NCBI GenBank assembly: GCA_900169235.1
Contig: FWCC01000082.1
Span: 310,001-374,000 of the forward strand
DNA length: 64,000 bases
Origin: Zarea fungicola
Lineage: Eukaryota; Ascomycota; Sordariomycetes; Hypocreales; Cordycipitaceae
Reading direction: 5' to 3'
Position 1 is the stretch's first letter. Each line of letters opens with the position of its first letter. Under the pieces are notes generated by a model. The model was given only the letters and a program-made list of their open reading frames with translations, was not told the DNA's origin and made no database searches. The translations under genes were made by a program, and so were the position numbers. Positions 44,143 through 56,164 of the stretch are shown here, one piece after another.

Positions 44143-46143
44143 ATGAGGATGGGAGCCCCTGTTTGCACAGCAAACACCCTGGGCCCTACCGGCGGCCCTC
44201 CCCACAGGACTGACTTGGTCGACATTCTTGAAGACGGGCCGTGTGGCACGACTCACTTATATCCTGCTGCTGACAAGGACCTCAACTCACTCTCTCGCGC
44301 TCTCGGTGAACTCACTATAGACCACCGCCAAAACATTGCACCTGCCAAGAGCCCCGAGCCCAAGTGCATCAAGGCTCAGATTGAGCAGCACGTCCCACGA
44401 CTACAGCGGCCTGCCCTGAGCGCCAACACCTTTGAGCCTCTCATCTCTCTTGATGAAAACGGCGACAAGACCCCTTTGACCGAAAAGCCCTTGAAAGGTA
44501 CAATGACACCGTTTTGCGCCTCCCAACACTAGATACAGAGCAAGGACTGACTCTTCGCAGCGACAAGCACAACCACAACCACATACCCGCTCCCCACTGA
44601 AAACCCGGCATCTGATCGCACTCTGCAGGACCAGGTTCAGAGGCATCTTGCAGGTCAGTTTGAATGGCTGATTTCATATCCAGCAAACGCGAGCTCAGTC
44701 GGCCCGCACCGCCCACAGTTTCACGACTCCAATCGTGGACCCCATGGGGCCGTGCTCTACGGCTGCAACTTGCTGCGCTGCGAACCGAGATCATCCGCAC
44801 TCACCCAACAGTCATCAACCAATCAAGGACCAACTGACAGAATTACCCTTTTAGCAACACCAATCAGTGGCACTTGTCGCTCTGTCTCTGGCAACACATC
44901 AGGCATGTCTTGGCAGCAGCAGAATCCGCCACCGTACGAGGCCTCGGCACTCAAGGTGCCCGAGGTGGTGGACATGGTTGAGCATGCCCTCTCACCCGCA
45001 CTGTCGGGCATCTCAGATCGTAGTGAGAGCTTGGTTGGAAGCTCTAGAACTGGTTCATTTTCTGTCCCTCGCATCGAGGACTCACTTGAAGAGCTCGACA
45101 GGCTAGAGGACCAGCTTGAGGCCGTTGGTGCGCTCGCTAAACTTAAACATGTCCCTGCGCCCAACGACGTCGCCCGCTCGCCCGTTGTCAAGTCTGCTGC
45201 TGGCTCGCCCTCGGCTCAGTCGGTCAAGTCGATGAAGCGTGCATCCATGATGAGTCTCAACAGCAAGTCTAGCCAACCCTCACTGAGACGCTCTGCTTCC
45301 ATGACCCTACGGCAGAAGAATCAACAACCCGCCACACCACCTACAACAAGTCGCGGCAGCAAGCCCTCGGCAGATACTACGCCGTCACGATCACCAACCG
45401 CCAAATCCACCAAGCCGCCTACTGTTCCCAAGTTTGAGTTGCCTGGCGAAGCAGTGGCTCGCCGACTAAAGGAGCAACGGGAAGCCCGCCAGGCGCTGCT
45501 TGAAGAGACACAAAAGGCCAACGCCGCGCCAGTCAAGCCGCGAACTATAACAAAGTCAACTTTTGAGCTCCCGGGTGAAGCCATCTCTCGCAGAAAGAGA
45601 GAGCAGCATGAAGCTAAACTGAGGGCTGAAGAAGAGGAACTGCGTAGGAAGCGAGAGTTCAAGGCTCGCCCCATGCGCAATAGCAGTGCTCCTGGGGTCA
45701 CCCCTCGTGAGACAATTGCCAGTCGTGCACGACAGGCGAAGCTGCAGGAGGACGAGGCCAAGGCCAAGGCGGCAGCGGCGGCATCCGCAGCCACACTCAG
45801 AGGCAAACGAATGTCCATCAATCCTGGTCTGCAGACCCCCGCCGCGCCAGCGACTGTGAGAAAGGCACCAGCCCCGACCCCTCAAGTGGCGGTTCAGAGG
45901 CCCGTTTCTTCGCTCAGTACGACGCAGAAGCTGGCGCGACGACAGAGCACCATTAGCGATGGTGTCAGCAATGCCAAACTAAGACCCAAGCCAGGCCAGG
46001 ATACCGGTGTTAAGTCTGCCAGAGAGCAAGCTGCTGAGCGTTCTAGAATTGCGAGCCGCGAATGGGCAGAGAAGAAGCGTCGCCAGGAATTGGCCCAAAA
46101 GGAGGCACAGAGACGCAGCGAAACGACGGCAGCAGAGCCGTGA
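44143..46143 (+). CDS. Basic coiled-coil protein with a repeated FELPGEA motif
   Basis: Function unknown; possibly cytoskeletal. Simplest model: exons 44143-44497 and 44561-46143 (intron with GTACAA and TTCGCAG ends), 645 aa, open throughout. A Ser/Thr-rich, acidic N-terminal half contains DSLEELDRLEDQLEAVGALA. Two copies of a motif follow 43 residues apart, KFELPGEAVARRLKEQREAR (45430) and TFELPGEAISRRKREQHEAK (45559), each leading into a charged helix. The basic C-terminus ends SREWAEKKRRQELAQKEAQR. Similar basic helical repeats occur in microtubule-binding proteins such as TPX2, but this is only analogy. Between 44654 and 44860 the exon structure is doubtful: splicing out 44654-44718 exposes SRLQSWTPWGRALRLQLAAL in another frame, which looks more coding-like than the direct read-through. 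Confidence 0.7.
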
Positions 46144-46714
46144 AGGCATGTTCAAGAATGTCTGTACTGGTGGATTATCATGTTTCATTCTTTGGGCGTT
46201 ACGTACTGTATGCATAGGATATTTTGTGTAGTCAAGGGCAATTGGCCAACATGTTACATTAGCAGGTTTACTTTATTGGTTAAAAGAATTCAGATTGTTG
46301 AGAAGGTACATGTCGGGCGTCAAGTAAACCAACATGGTTGTTTCTTGTTGAGACATTGGCAGCGCAAGCCGGTGGAGCCGACATCGTGAGTCGGAGTTCA
46401 CTTCTGGCACCGTCACCTTGAACCCAACACGAACATGCCACTGTTGAGAGATTCTGAATAATCAATGGACTTGCTTATGATTTATAACAATTGCAAGGGC
46501 ATTTAAGCCGTGGCAGTGATCCATTTGAGAGTTTACGTTGGGCGAGGCTGCACACACAACGCGTGATTTTCCCGATTGAACACTTGTCACATCCTGCGGA
46601 TATAAGAACGCGCAATCGTCGTGTCTCTTCAGCCACAGATGACCTTGTGCAACCATTTCAATATCTATTTTTCTGAATCTCGAATTTGTTTCCCTACATC
46701 TCACATCCTCCACG
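46144..46714. other. Intergenic region
   Basis: 571 bp between two plus-strand genes, no feature recognised. Confidence 0.5.
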
Positions 46715-48667
46715 ATGAGTCGTCCACCCCTCCCCACCGTCATCATTGGCGATGACACGTCGGTTAACAGGGGCACCGCCAGCATCATCATCAAGGGCAA
46801 GACGCACATCGCCTCGGAGCGGTACCCGCGCGCCGTCGACGCCTTTTATGGTATCCCCTACGCCCGCGTGCCCAGACGTTTCCAGCCGGCTGTCCCGGTG
46901 TGGCAGCCGAGCGGCAGCGCTGTTTCTGAGAGGATCAATGCGAGCAAGGCGAATGCGCAGGCCAACAACCAGCCCACGTTTACGGCGGCGACGGCCGAGG
47001 CGGAAAGGACGCTGACGCTCAACATCTTCCGGCCTTCACTGCAAAGCACAACATCAAGTGCAGCGGCGGGGGGGGATGAAGGAGGAGCAAAACTACTACC
47101 CGTCGTCGTGTACGTCCACGGCGGCGGCTTCAACTTTGGCGAGCCCCTGGAGCGGGATCACGTCGCGCACGTGTCGTGGGCGAGCCACGCGGCGGCGCCG
47201 CAGACGGGTATTCTGATTGTGAGCATATGCTACCGTCTAGGCGCGCTCGGCTTCCTAGCCGGGACGGAGGAGGAAGAAAAGGGACAAGGTCAACGGCAAC
47301 GGAGGGCGCTCAACCTCGGCCTCAAGGACCAGCGCGTGGCGATGGAATGGGTCCAGGTGCACATTGGTGCTTTTGGGGGCGATGCGGCCAATGTGACGCT
47401 CATGGGGATGAGCGCGGGCGCGCACTCGATTGGGCATCACATTCTTGATCCGCGCAACCTCCACCAGCAGTCAGGAGGAACACGGCTGTTTCAAAAGGCG
47501 ATTCTGGAATCGGGCTCGGCGACGGCGCGCAGCGTCCTCTCCGCCGGACACCCGCGCATGCAGGCCCACGCAGACGGCCTCCGCGAACAGACGGCCATGT
47601 TTGGCGCCGGCGGCACGCTGGAGACGATGGACGTGGCGGCGCTGCTGCAGGCGAGCGTCATGGTGTGGGCAGATCACCAGGCGGCGGTGACGTGGCCGTT
47701 TCAACCCGTCGTCGAGGACTCTACTACCAATGCCTCTGGTAACGATGGCGACGCGGCGGTGATACCATACACGCCGCTCAGACTGTGGGATCAGTTTGCC
47801 GACAAAATCGTGGATGCCTGCCGCACAGATACCGACACACCACCACAGAACATTGCCATCATAACGGGCTTCTGCTCCCACGAGGGGACTTCGTTTGTCC
47901 CCTCCCGCGCCTCAACAAACGCCGACTTTCGCGCCTTCTTCGCCACCCTTATCCCCTCCTTCTCCGCCTCTGACCTCGACGAACTGGAGCGCCTCTACCC
48001 TGATCCCGTCACGGATCCCACGTCACCATACAAGAATAATGAGAGCACCTGCCGCGGTAAAGGGGCGCAGTTTACGCGCCTGCACGAGGCGTACGCGCAC
48101 TATGGGTACATTTGTCCAGTACTGCACACGGCGCACAAGATTTCCACCATTGCAGACAGAGTGGCAGCTACCATGGGAGAAGAAGAAAAGAAACCAGTGA
48201 TTAAAATCTATCTATATGAATACGCCGCGCTGTCCGGGGACAACCCACCGGCAGCGGCGCACGGCGCTCATGCATCCATCGTGGCACATGATACCCTGCA
48301 GCTCCACGGCCGTCCGGGACTGAGCAAGGTGGCCGAGGCGATGCATGCCCGGTGGACGGCGTTTGCGGCGGCGCGGGATGGGTGTTTGGGGGAGGAGGTG
48401 TGGCCCGAGTTCAAGACGCCGTTTACGATGACTGGAAGAACATATTGGGAAAAGACGGCGGGGGAGGAGGAGGAGGAAGGGAGGGGAAAGCTGCTCGTGT
48501 TTGGCAAGGGAAATGACGAACAGGTGAGGGGAGGGACGAGGAGCCCGGGCGTGGCGGTGCAGGAGAGGGTGTTGACGGAGAGGGAACACGCGCAGTGCAG
48601 GTTTTGGTGGATTGGGATGGGGAAGAGTCAGGGCAAGGGGAGTGGTGAGTGGAAGTTTCTGGGATGA
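46715..48667 (+). CDS. Type-B carboxylesterase (alpha/beta hydrolase)
   Basis: Predicted serine ester hydrolase of the carboxylesterase/cholinesterase family; substrate unknown. Single exon, 650 aa. Oxyanion-hole motif HGGGFNFG starts at His135. The nucleophile elbow GMSAGAHSIG has Ser233. The acidic residue is in SHEGTSF (Glu390), and the histidine is in AHGAHASIVAHD (His516 or His519). The N-terminus shows the family opening DAFYGIPYARVPRRFQPAVP. No signal peptide is evident (MSRPPLPTVIIGDD), so it may act inside the cell, unlike many secreted members. The loop EEEEKGQGQRQRR is an unusual charged insertion. Confidence 0.9.
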   Translation: MSRPPLPTVIIGDDTSVNRGTASIIIKGKTHIASERYPRAVDAFYGIPYARVPRRFQPAVPVWQPSGSAVSERINASKANAQANNQPTFTAATAEAERTLTLNIFRPSLQSTTSSAAAGGDEGGAKLLPVVVYVHGGGFNFGEPLERDHVAHVSWASHAAAPQTGILIVSICYRLGALGFLAGTEEEEKGQGQRQRRALNLGLKDQRVAMEWVQVHIGAFGGDAANVTLMGMSAGAHSIGHHILDPRNLHQQSGGTRLFQKAILESGSATARSVLSAGHPRMQAHADGLREQTAMFGAGGTLETMDVAALLQASVMVWADHQAAVTWPFQPVVEDSTTNASGNDGDAAVIPYTPLRLWDQFADKIVDACRTDTDTPPQNIAIITGFCSHEGTSFVPSRASTNADFRAFFATLIPSFSASDLDELERLYPDPVTDPTSPYKNNESTCRGKGAQFTRLHEAYAHYGYICPVLHTAHKISTIADRVAATMGEEEKKPVIKIYLYEYAALSGDNPPAAAHGAHASIVAHDTLQLHGRPGLSKVAEAMHARWTAFAAARDGCLGEEVWPEFKTPFTMTGRTYWEKTAGEEEEEGRGKLLVFGKGNDEQVRGGTRSPGVAVQERVLTEREHAQCRFWWIGMGKSQGKGSGEWKFLG

Positions 48668-49594
48668 GGATGGGAAGGGTCCAAAGATGAGAATAGCACT
48701 TTATACACAGAGGGACCATGCTTGGTATAGAGGGTTGGCATAGAGTTGGGAAGGTATAGAAGACCAAGACTTAGAATAGAGCATGGCAATATAAAGACTA
48801 AACAATAGCAATAGACTATAGCGGCAATAATGAAGAATTTCAGACATTAGTCACTGGTAATGCGCAAGGGGATAAAGAACTTTGATACTTTTGATTGTAG
48901 TTGTATACTTGGAAATGACATGCCTCTTTACTTGTATCCTAATCCTACCAGTTTCAAATATCAAAGTAAAACAACCTCACAACCACCTCTTCACACACGG
49001 CTCCTTCACCACTCTACCTTCTCATCTCTCCTTTGCTGCTTCGTTTGTTGAGCAAACTAATCCAATAATTAAGCTAGAAAATAGGCAAAGCTGAAACAAA
49101 AACAAGTGTAAACCTATAAAAACGGGATTGTGTTATGCAAGAAATCTGTGTCAAGACGGGATTGGTGGAACGATTGACGGAAAGTAGCCAGCCTTTTTTG
49201 CAAAAACGAAAAAAAGGCACCATCAGTAATGGCGTAATAAATCAGTTCGACAAAATCTTTTGAATATGACAGTCGAGTGAGGCAGAGGATGTGTCGGGAC
49301 GAGATTAACCAGCACAAGTATGGCCAATCATATGTACATTCCCGTACACATCCTCTGCCTCATTCTCCTGCCACTTTCACAAGTCAAGGTAAACGAGTGC
49401 TGCAATTGTCGAGAGTAAAAAGGGACGGTCGATAAATCGAAAAGGGCTTGTTACCCATCTTGTAGTAAAAAATATCAAATTTAATCAGGAATGGCGATCA
49501 AGGTATAAAGATGGTCGGGCCAAAGTTGTACACGGAAAAATGATGAAAAGTTCATGATAACTTGAATAGTATGTCGCGTTGCATCTTGAAGTGG
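48668..49594. other. Convergent intergenic region
   Basis: AT-rich; 3' flanks of the esterase and the mucin-like gene. No gene. Confidence 0.5.
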
Positions 49595-50752
49595 TTAAAA
49601 GTTCTGGGCAATACCAGCACTCTGCTGAGGATAGTGCGACGTATTCTCGATCTGGGTGTTTCGTCGGGCGGGGTTATCGCGAATGACGGCTCCCCCTTCA
49701 CCATAGGCACCGTGGCCGTACTGATCGTAGTAGGCACCGCCGCCGGGGTACATGCCGCCGCCGTCAGAACCCTCAGAGCGGCCCGTGGCACTGTACGACG
49801 ACGAGGCGTTGGAGGGACCCCGGTGGACATCACCGCCGCGGTTGTTGGCGGCGGCGGGACCCATGGCGCCAAGAATCTCGCCTTCGGGGGACGAGCCGCC
49901 GTCGTGGGCATCATAGCCGGCAGCTCTCGGTGCAGTGCTCTCGGACAGGGCACCGGCAGCCGAGCTCTTGCGGCCGGCGGAGCTGGATCCGGCCACAGTG
50001 GTGGAACCCCAACCACGGTAGCCGTCCTCTCTCATCTCGTAACCGGCAGCGTCGCCGGTGACGAGGCCGACGGAAGGGATGGTGGGATCGGCATTGGGAT
50101 TGTAAGAGTAGTCCTCGACCTCCTTGCGGCGCTCCTCCTCGGACTCGAGACGGGCCTTGCGCTTCCTCCACCAGAAGAGGGCGATGACGGCGAGAATGGC
50201 AATGGCGGCAATGGGGACGACGACGCCAATGGCGACCTTGGCGGAGGATTTGAGGCCGCCCTCGCTGCCGCCGGTGATGGGAGTCGGGCTGTGCGAGGCG
50301 CCACCGGTGGGCGTAGTCGGGTTTCCAGTGGTGGTTGAGACGACAGTCACGGTCGTGGTGGAGCTGCTGGCCTTGGTGGTCGAGGACGAAGGCTCTGTCG
50401 TGCTCGAGGTGTGAGACTCGGTGGTGGAACTACTTGTGGGTGGTGGCGTAGTGGTGGAAGACGTGGTGGTGGTGGAAGAAGTAGTCGAGGTTGTCGTCGA
50501 GGTGGAAGAAGAGGTGGAAGACGGCGAGGAGGTGGTGGAAGAGGACGTTGTGTGCGACGTGGTGGTGGTTGTCGAGGACGAGGTGGTGGTCGAGCTGGAG
50601 CTGGAAGGGCTAGGCGAGGGGGATGGCGAGGTCGAGTTGCCATCACCAGGGGACGGGGAGGCGCTTCCGGACTGGCCACCAGCGTCACCAGTGCCCTGTC
50701 GAGGCATAATGCCACGAATGACTTGCATGAGCGATTCTTCCGAGGGAGCCAT
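49595..50752 (-). CDS. Mucin-like single-pass membrane protein
   Basis: Predicted plasma-membrane protein of about 385 aa, possibly a surface sensor. It starts at the ATG at 50752 (MAPSEESLMQVIRGIMPRQG). A roughly 130-residue tract almost wholly of Ser, Thr and Pro follows, as in O-glycosylated stalks. A single transmembrane helix, VAIGVVVPIAAIAILAVIAL (about residues 172-194), is followed by basic stop-transfer FWWRKRKARLE. The cytoplasmic tail is about 190 residues, rich in Gly, Tyr and Ser. Layout matches Mid2/Wsc-type wall-stress sensors, but there is no Cys-rich WSC domain and no clear signal peptide. The frame is open upstream only to a non-ATG codon. A CCTAG acceptor near 50803 and a GTAAGG donor near 51175 suggest an intron in the leader. 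Confidence 0.75.
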   Translation of the reverse strand: MAPSEESLMQVIRGIMPRQGTGDAGGQSGSASPSPGDGNSTSPSPSPSPSSSSSTTTSSSTTTTTSHTTSSSTTSSPSSTSSSTSTTTSTTSSTTTTSSTTTPPPTSSSTTESHTSSTTEPSSSTTKASSSTTTVTVVSTTTGNPTTPTGGASHSPTPITGGSEGGLKSSAKVAIGVVVPIAAIAILAVIALFWWRKRKARLESEEERRKEVEDYSYNPNADPTIPSVGLVTGDAAGYEMREDGYRGWGSTTVAGSSSAGRKSSAAGALSESTAPRAAGYDAHDGGSSPEGEILGAMGPAAANNRGGDVHRGPSNASSSYSATGRSEGSDGGGMYPGGGAYYDQYGHGAYGEGGAVIRDNPARRNTQIENTSHYPQQSAGIAQNF

Positions 50753-53700
50753 TGTGGCGGGTGGTGTGGACGAATGTGTCGGCGGATGTGCGGAAATCAA
50801 GCCTAGGAATCAAGGAAAAGCGAGTCAGTACAAGTGGCAGCTTCAAAAGAGCAAGCATAAATGAGGCTGCGGTGCAATGTGTGCGGAAATTTAGACGGTA
50901 GGCGGCCGAGGTGGTGGAGCGATGCACGAGCTGCGACTTGGTGTGAAGCAGGCAGGTAGCCGTCTGGGGGCAGCCCAAGATGAACGAGGTTCTCGCCAAC
51001 AAGACCCAGGTACGAAGATGACGATGATGATGGTGATGACAATGACGGCGTTGGCAATGATGATGAAGCGCTTCGAGTGTCCAAATCCCCAACATTTCGA
51101 ATTGTAATAACCGCTCGCGAGTAGTCGTATTCGTCACAAGAAAACACGGGCAGGGTTGTTGATCGCATCCTTACCTGTACAGGCTGCAGAGCCGTCGGGA
51201 TACCAAAGTTGAAAGAGCGAATGACCCTCGCGGGGGGGGTGAATATCGAGATCTAGTCGCAGCAGATTGATGAGAATGGTTCGAATAGGTTGGCGGAATC
51301 AAAAGGTAAACGAGTGATGAGTTGCGGTTGGGAAGAGAGGAGAGAAAAAAGGAAGAGGGCTTTTCTTGGTGGTGCTTCCAGTAGTTTGGTGCAGCGGCCT
51401 TCACCCACGGTCGTGTTTATGGGGGTTGCAACAATGGGCGTTTGGGGGAGACATGCTCCGTAATGGGAGCCAAAGAGAGACATGTATTGGTACTGGTACC
51501 TGCAAAGAGCCACAGCAAGAGACACTGCAACTGCTTTCGTTGGTGCTTGTCAGCTAAAACCAGGACAATGGGGGCAATACGGGTGCTGTAGTGGGCCTTG
51601 GTGTCTAGCGTGGTGAGAGGTGGAGGTCGATATGTCGCGGTACATTACTCAAAGACGGGAATGACCGCCAGTGCTGCCAGTCTGGTACGCAACCGGACAC
51701 CATCACGGAACATTCATGTACAAGGTACAAGCTGCTCTTCTGGCGCTCTCCACCGCGGCAGCCCGGCGCTGCTAGTTATCTACCCAGTAAAGACCAGTAG
51801 GAATTGCCTTGGCTGAGCCAGGGTGGAAGCACAGCTAATTTAAAATGATTAAAAATTGCATGCAATACAGGCTGCACAGATTAATTTGGTCGTCATTTCC
51901 CATGCACTGCTGTGCGACGTTACCAACATCAACCATGCCTACGGACACTTTCTTTAATTGGCATCTGTACTCCGAACATACATGCACATGCAAATGCGGC
52001 TCGAGCTATTTGGTGATTTGGTGTGGCCGCATGCAGACGCTGGTTGGTCCACGCGGCCCCCCTTCTCACACCTCTCAACCAGAAAACACGAGACAAAGTT
52101 GTGGTCCTTTCTTTTTTGCCTCTGGTACCTGATTGCGGATGAGTGACTGATCAGTGACAGAGTGAGACGCTGGACAGACCGAGACACCAACCGGATTGCT
52201 GGGGTCTAGTATTATTAGTATTCCATATGAGAGACATGGACAAAGCCCACAATGATGCATGCATGACTACGTAGACTGCATGAGTATTTTTGTGATATTT
52301 TTGTGATGAAATTGTATTAGACTTCCAGCTTCCTCTCACAAATAATTGCATTGTTAATAACTAACTGGGCATTCACAATAGGTAGGCAATACCTAGGCAG
52401 AATTAGAGGTTGGTAGTAAATTGACGTCCAAAGACCAGAGAGGATCGCAAAGGTACCTGTACTTTGCACCAGCCCAACACAGCCTCGTTTTCCGCGAAAA
52501 ACTTGCCACAAAAAGACGTACCCAGAGCCTGCCACACACACGGAATGTTTAAAAATAGTTTCATGTTCGAGGCAGTGCCAAATCGCCGATTCAACGAACC
52601 AATGACGATGGAAATAATTCTTGAAACTCTTTGCTTTATTTTTTTACCCTGATGCTTCTTTTTCCATGTAGTATGCCGACTTGTAAATAACTACTAGGTA
52701 TTTATTTATTCACCTAGATTGGTACAGCTCCGTAACTGTAGGTACGTAACGGGAGGAGCCGCTGGCGCTTTTGTTATCAGGCAGCTAGCGGGATTCAATA
52801 AAAGCTTGACTCGCTACAGCACGGTAATGACAGAGTACGTAAGCTTAGGGGGGAAACCAGCCATCTGCGATATAAACTGTATCCAAGAATCAAAAGCACA
52901 AGCTCTCACCACCGGTGGGCCTAGGCCGTTGACAGTCAAACGCCGTTGACAGTCAAACGTACGGCATGCAATGGCAATTAAATAGAAATTAAAAAACGTG
53001 GCTGTAGTGGTTGCGAGGCAATGACCTAGGCAACGGCCGCCCGTCTGGAATGTAGATGGCGTAAATAGTTCAAGTACCATTTCACTTCCCGCTGCACCAA
53101 ACAAAAGCCCGGCGCAGACAGACATGAAGAAATGAAGAAATCGATAAATGAGAAATAATGACCCGTTTTAAGTGTGCACTTTTCCAAGTTCCAACCACGC
53201 ACGTCATTCAACATCCACCTCCAAGTTTTTTTGGCCTCATATCAGTGTCATACTACAGTACATACTGTCTTATTCGCACGCCACACTGTATAGGTGGATA
53301 TTGCATTACGGAAGAAAGAAATGCATGGGGAATACACTTCATAATATCTCCGTCGCTATATTAAACAGAATGCAGTGGAAAACTAACAAATCGCCATATA
53401 CACAACAATTCCCGTCAACAGGTTACAAACATATACCTCAACATCAAACACAACGACGGAAAACGCTTACTCACAGACCCAACAGGCCTGAAACATGTAC
53501 AAACGCTGCTCACCGTGAAAGAAACTCAACATACAATACAGTCTACACATGCGCATGATACGGGACAAAATATAAAATGTCAAAAAATGTATATATGTAC
53601 GTGCTCTGTCTTTTGTCTCTGTTGTGACCAAAAAAATGCCTTGTTTGTGTGTTTGCCGTGTCTATATGCCAGTTTCAACAAAAGGTTTCTTGAACTCAAG

Positions 53701-53922
53701 TCAAACGAGGACAAGAGACAAGGAAAATGTACTGCCATGCAAAAAAAAGAGAAGAGAAGAGAAATGCAGTCTGGTCCCGAATAGACTCCGATAAACATTT
53801 GTATGCCGAAGAGACGAGGAAATGAAAAAAAAAAAAAAANNAAAAAAAAAAAAAAAAAAAACGACATGCCCATGCTAAAAGCAAACTCCCAAAACACAAA
53901 ATGCTTGGTTCCCTTGCACAGT
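50753..53922. other. 3.2 kb gene-free region
   Basis: Contains the leader and promoter of the mucin-like gene (50753-about 51400), then AT-rich DNA with short ORFs only. The poly-A tract with the two Ns (53825-53861) lies at its right end. Confidence 0.55.
53825..53861. other. Homopolymer tract with assembly gap
   Basis: Run of A broken by NN at 53840-53841. It lies just 3' of the minus-strand Skg6-like gene. The true length is unknown and the join may be an assembly artefact. Confidence 0.95.
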
Positions 53923-56164
53923 CTATGTCTGGCGCATGCCCCATTGAGGCTTCAGCTGGTCACCCAGGTTGGCCGACGTAAAGACGGTGTCGCCAGGTAG
54001 ACGGCTGACACGGCCGGCGCCGCTCCTGATGGCTCCAAGCTGCATGGCCGAGATACCACTGCGGTTGCTCCGGATACTGCCAGCATCACTCATCGTACCC
54101 TCATCCTTGAACTTCTTGGGAGCCGCAAAGTCGAGGCCCGTAAAGGTCGACGACTTGCGAAGCATATGTGGGCTGGGGAGGACAGCGAGCTCCTCAAAGG
54201 CCGTCACCAAGGGCGAGGCAGCGGCGTGAGCCGGCTTGTATGGACGGCGCTCACCTAGAGGGCTCTGACTGCGACCGGCAGCTTGGTCCCTGAACAGCTC
54301 TGGCGGTGCAAAGTCCATGGCATTGAGCAGAGCTGAATCATCAGTCAACTTCGATGGCGTGGGAAGCGTGTTGAGCGCAGCAGGTGGAGGAAGTCTCTTC
54401 TTGGGCGGAGCACGGCCAAAGGCACCAGCGGAACCGGCCCTCATGCGACCGCGTCCTCCAGGCAAGCTCATACCGCCAACGGAACCAGGTCCGCGAGGTC
54501 TGCCGGGACCGGGTGGTCCACGACGGGCACCGCCGGGGGGTGGTGTCATGGCGCGGCGGGTGACGGGCTGGGCATACGGCATGACGAAAGCATTACTGTC
54601 AGCGTCATAATAGGCAGCGTCACCCAGATATCCAGCGTTGTAGTCTTCGTGGTATTCTGGGCCATAGCCGTGAGGGTGGCCCTGGCCGTGAGACGGTGGG
54701 CCGGGCATGGGCGGTGCTTCTGCATAGTCCTCAAAGTACTCCTTATAGAAAGATCGAATGCGGTTGGCACGGTATTCAGGATCCTCGGACGACGTAACCT
54801 CTGACGGGGGCAGAGGAACGACACCGACAGAGAGTCGCTTTGCTGATGTTTGTGGAACGCCCAGACCGTCGGCATATCCGTGATGAGTGTCTTCTTCGAC
54901 GTAGTGGGTATCTTCATAGTACTCGGTTGTCTGGATTTGAGGATAGGGGTGGCCATACTCGTCATACATGGCCCTGTCATGGTCAACCGGCTCGTTGTGT
55001 GCATGCTCTGGAGACACGACTGTTGGCAGCTCTACGTTCAGGCCGAGACCGTGATCGTGAGGATTCTGGGTACCGAGGTCGTCGCTGAGCTGGGCAGCAC
55101 CGGCATGAGGATTGTGCTCAACAGTAGCGGGAAGCTCAAAGTGAAAGTTGTTGTCCATGGGCAGGCTGGCATGGGCGTCCTTGGCGAGCCCTGCAGGAGG
55201 GGGAGCACCATCGGGCATCTCATAGATGCTCTCGTCGTCGTTGTGGACACGATGGGCATCATGAGCATCATGAGCAGTGCCAATCTCGTGGACGGTGCCA
55301 ATTTCGGGAATAATTGGCTGGATCGGGAGACCCTTATCCTGCAGCTGGGGATGAGTATCAACTTGTGCAACGTGAGCAGGCTCCGGTATAGTAGGCGTCT
55401 GGAAAGGATCGGCTTCGCGTGAGTGAGTCGGGGCCAGAGGAGACTGTGGTGGTGCCCGAGAATGGGTTCGGGGAGGGAGGTTGCTGGGAAACGAAAGGCG
55501 CTTGTTTCCTACGGGCGAATATGGCATTGATCGAACGGAAGCTCCGTCACCACCGCCAGAGTAGAGGGGAACAGTGTGGTAGGGATCTTGCTCATTGTTG
55601 TATGACTTGGCAAGGGAGTGGAGCGACTCCTTGGACTGGTGAACGCCGCCGGGAGGGAGCAGATAGGGCGAAGAGAGATTCATATCCATGGAGAGCTGTC
55701 CAGGACGGTGCTGTTGCTTTTCGCCGCCAGGGCCAAACATGGCCGTCAAACGCTTTCCTTTCGAGGGCGGTTCGTCCAAGCCATAATCAAGATCCGTCTC
55801 GCGGTATTTGGCATCTTCCATGCGCATGCGTTTGACGCTTCGTCGGTGCAGGACAAAAAAGGTAACGGCGGCGGCAATAACGGGAATGCTGGGACCTGTT
55901 AGCAAACATGGCGGTTACAGTCTACGGACAAGGAATGGATGAGCGGCCGAGATCTTACACAACTCCAAGGGCAATAGCCAAGTTAGTAGCATTGGGACTG
56001 ATGCCGCGGCCGCAGGTTTCATTCGGATTGCACAGGTCTGATCTGCGGGCGATCCGGGACCACAAGCTTGGCTTGACATCGGCAGCAACTTGGCGAGCCA
56101 GGTTAACGTGTGGGTGCCAAGATTGCGAGGCAGCAGCGCTGGGGCTGCGTGGTAGACGATCCAT
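53923..56164 (-). CDS. Skg6-like single-pass membrane protein
   Basis: Exons 56164-55959 and 55888-53923, intron 55958-55889 (GTAAGA and CCCAG ends); about 723 aa. The short extracellular N-terminus holds RSDLCNPNETCGRGISPNAT (Cys45, Cys51, with two N-glycosylation sequons). A membrane helix spans the splice, NLAIALGVVIPVIAAAVTFF (about 61-80), then VLHRRSVKRMR. The long cytoplasmic tail has conserved-looking blocks: EDAKYRETDLDYGLDEPPSK, KRLSVGVVPLPPSEVTSSED, EYRANRIRSFYKEYFEDY and AAPKKFKDEGTMSDAGSIRS. The central and distal parts are rich in His, Pro and Gly. This arrangement is that of fungal proteins with an Skg6-type transmembrane domain, connected in yeast with polarised growth and the cell wall. 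The family link is by pattern; function is inferred. Confidence 0.75.

Noticed and set aside
49562..50338. 258-codon plus ORF over the mucin-like gene
   Set aside because: Antisense of the low-complexity membrane protein; no domain.
53825..53861. Poly-A tract as the tail of a retroposed gene
   Set aside because: It lies 3' of a minus-strand gene as poly-T in sense, no target duplication is visible, and it contains an assembly gap.
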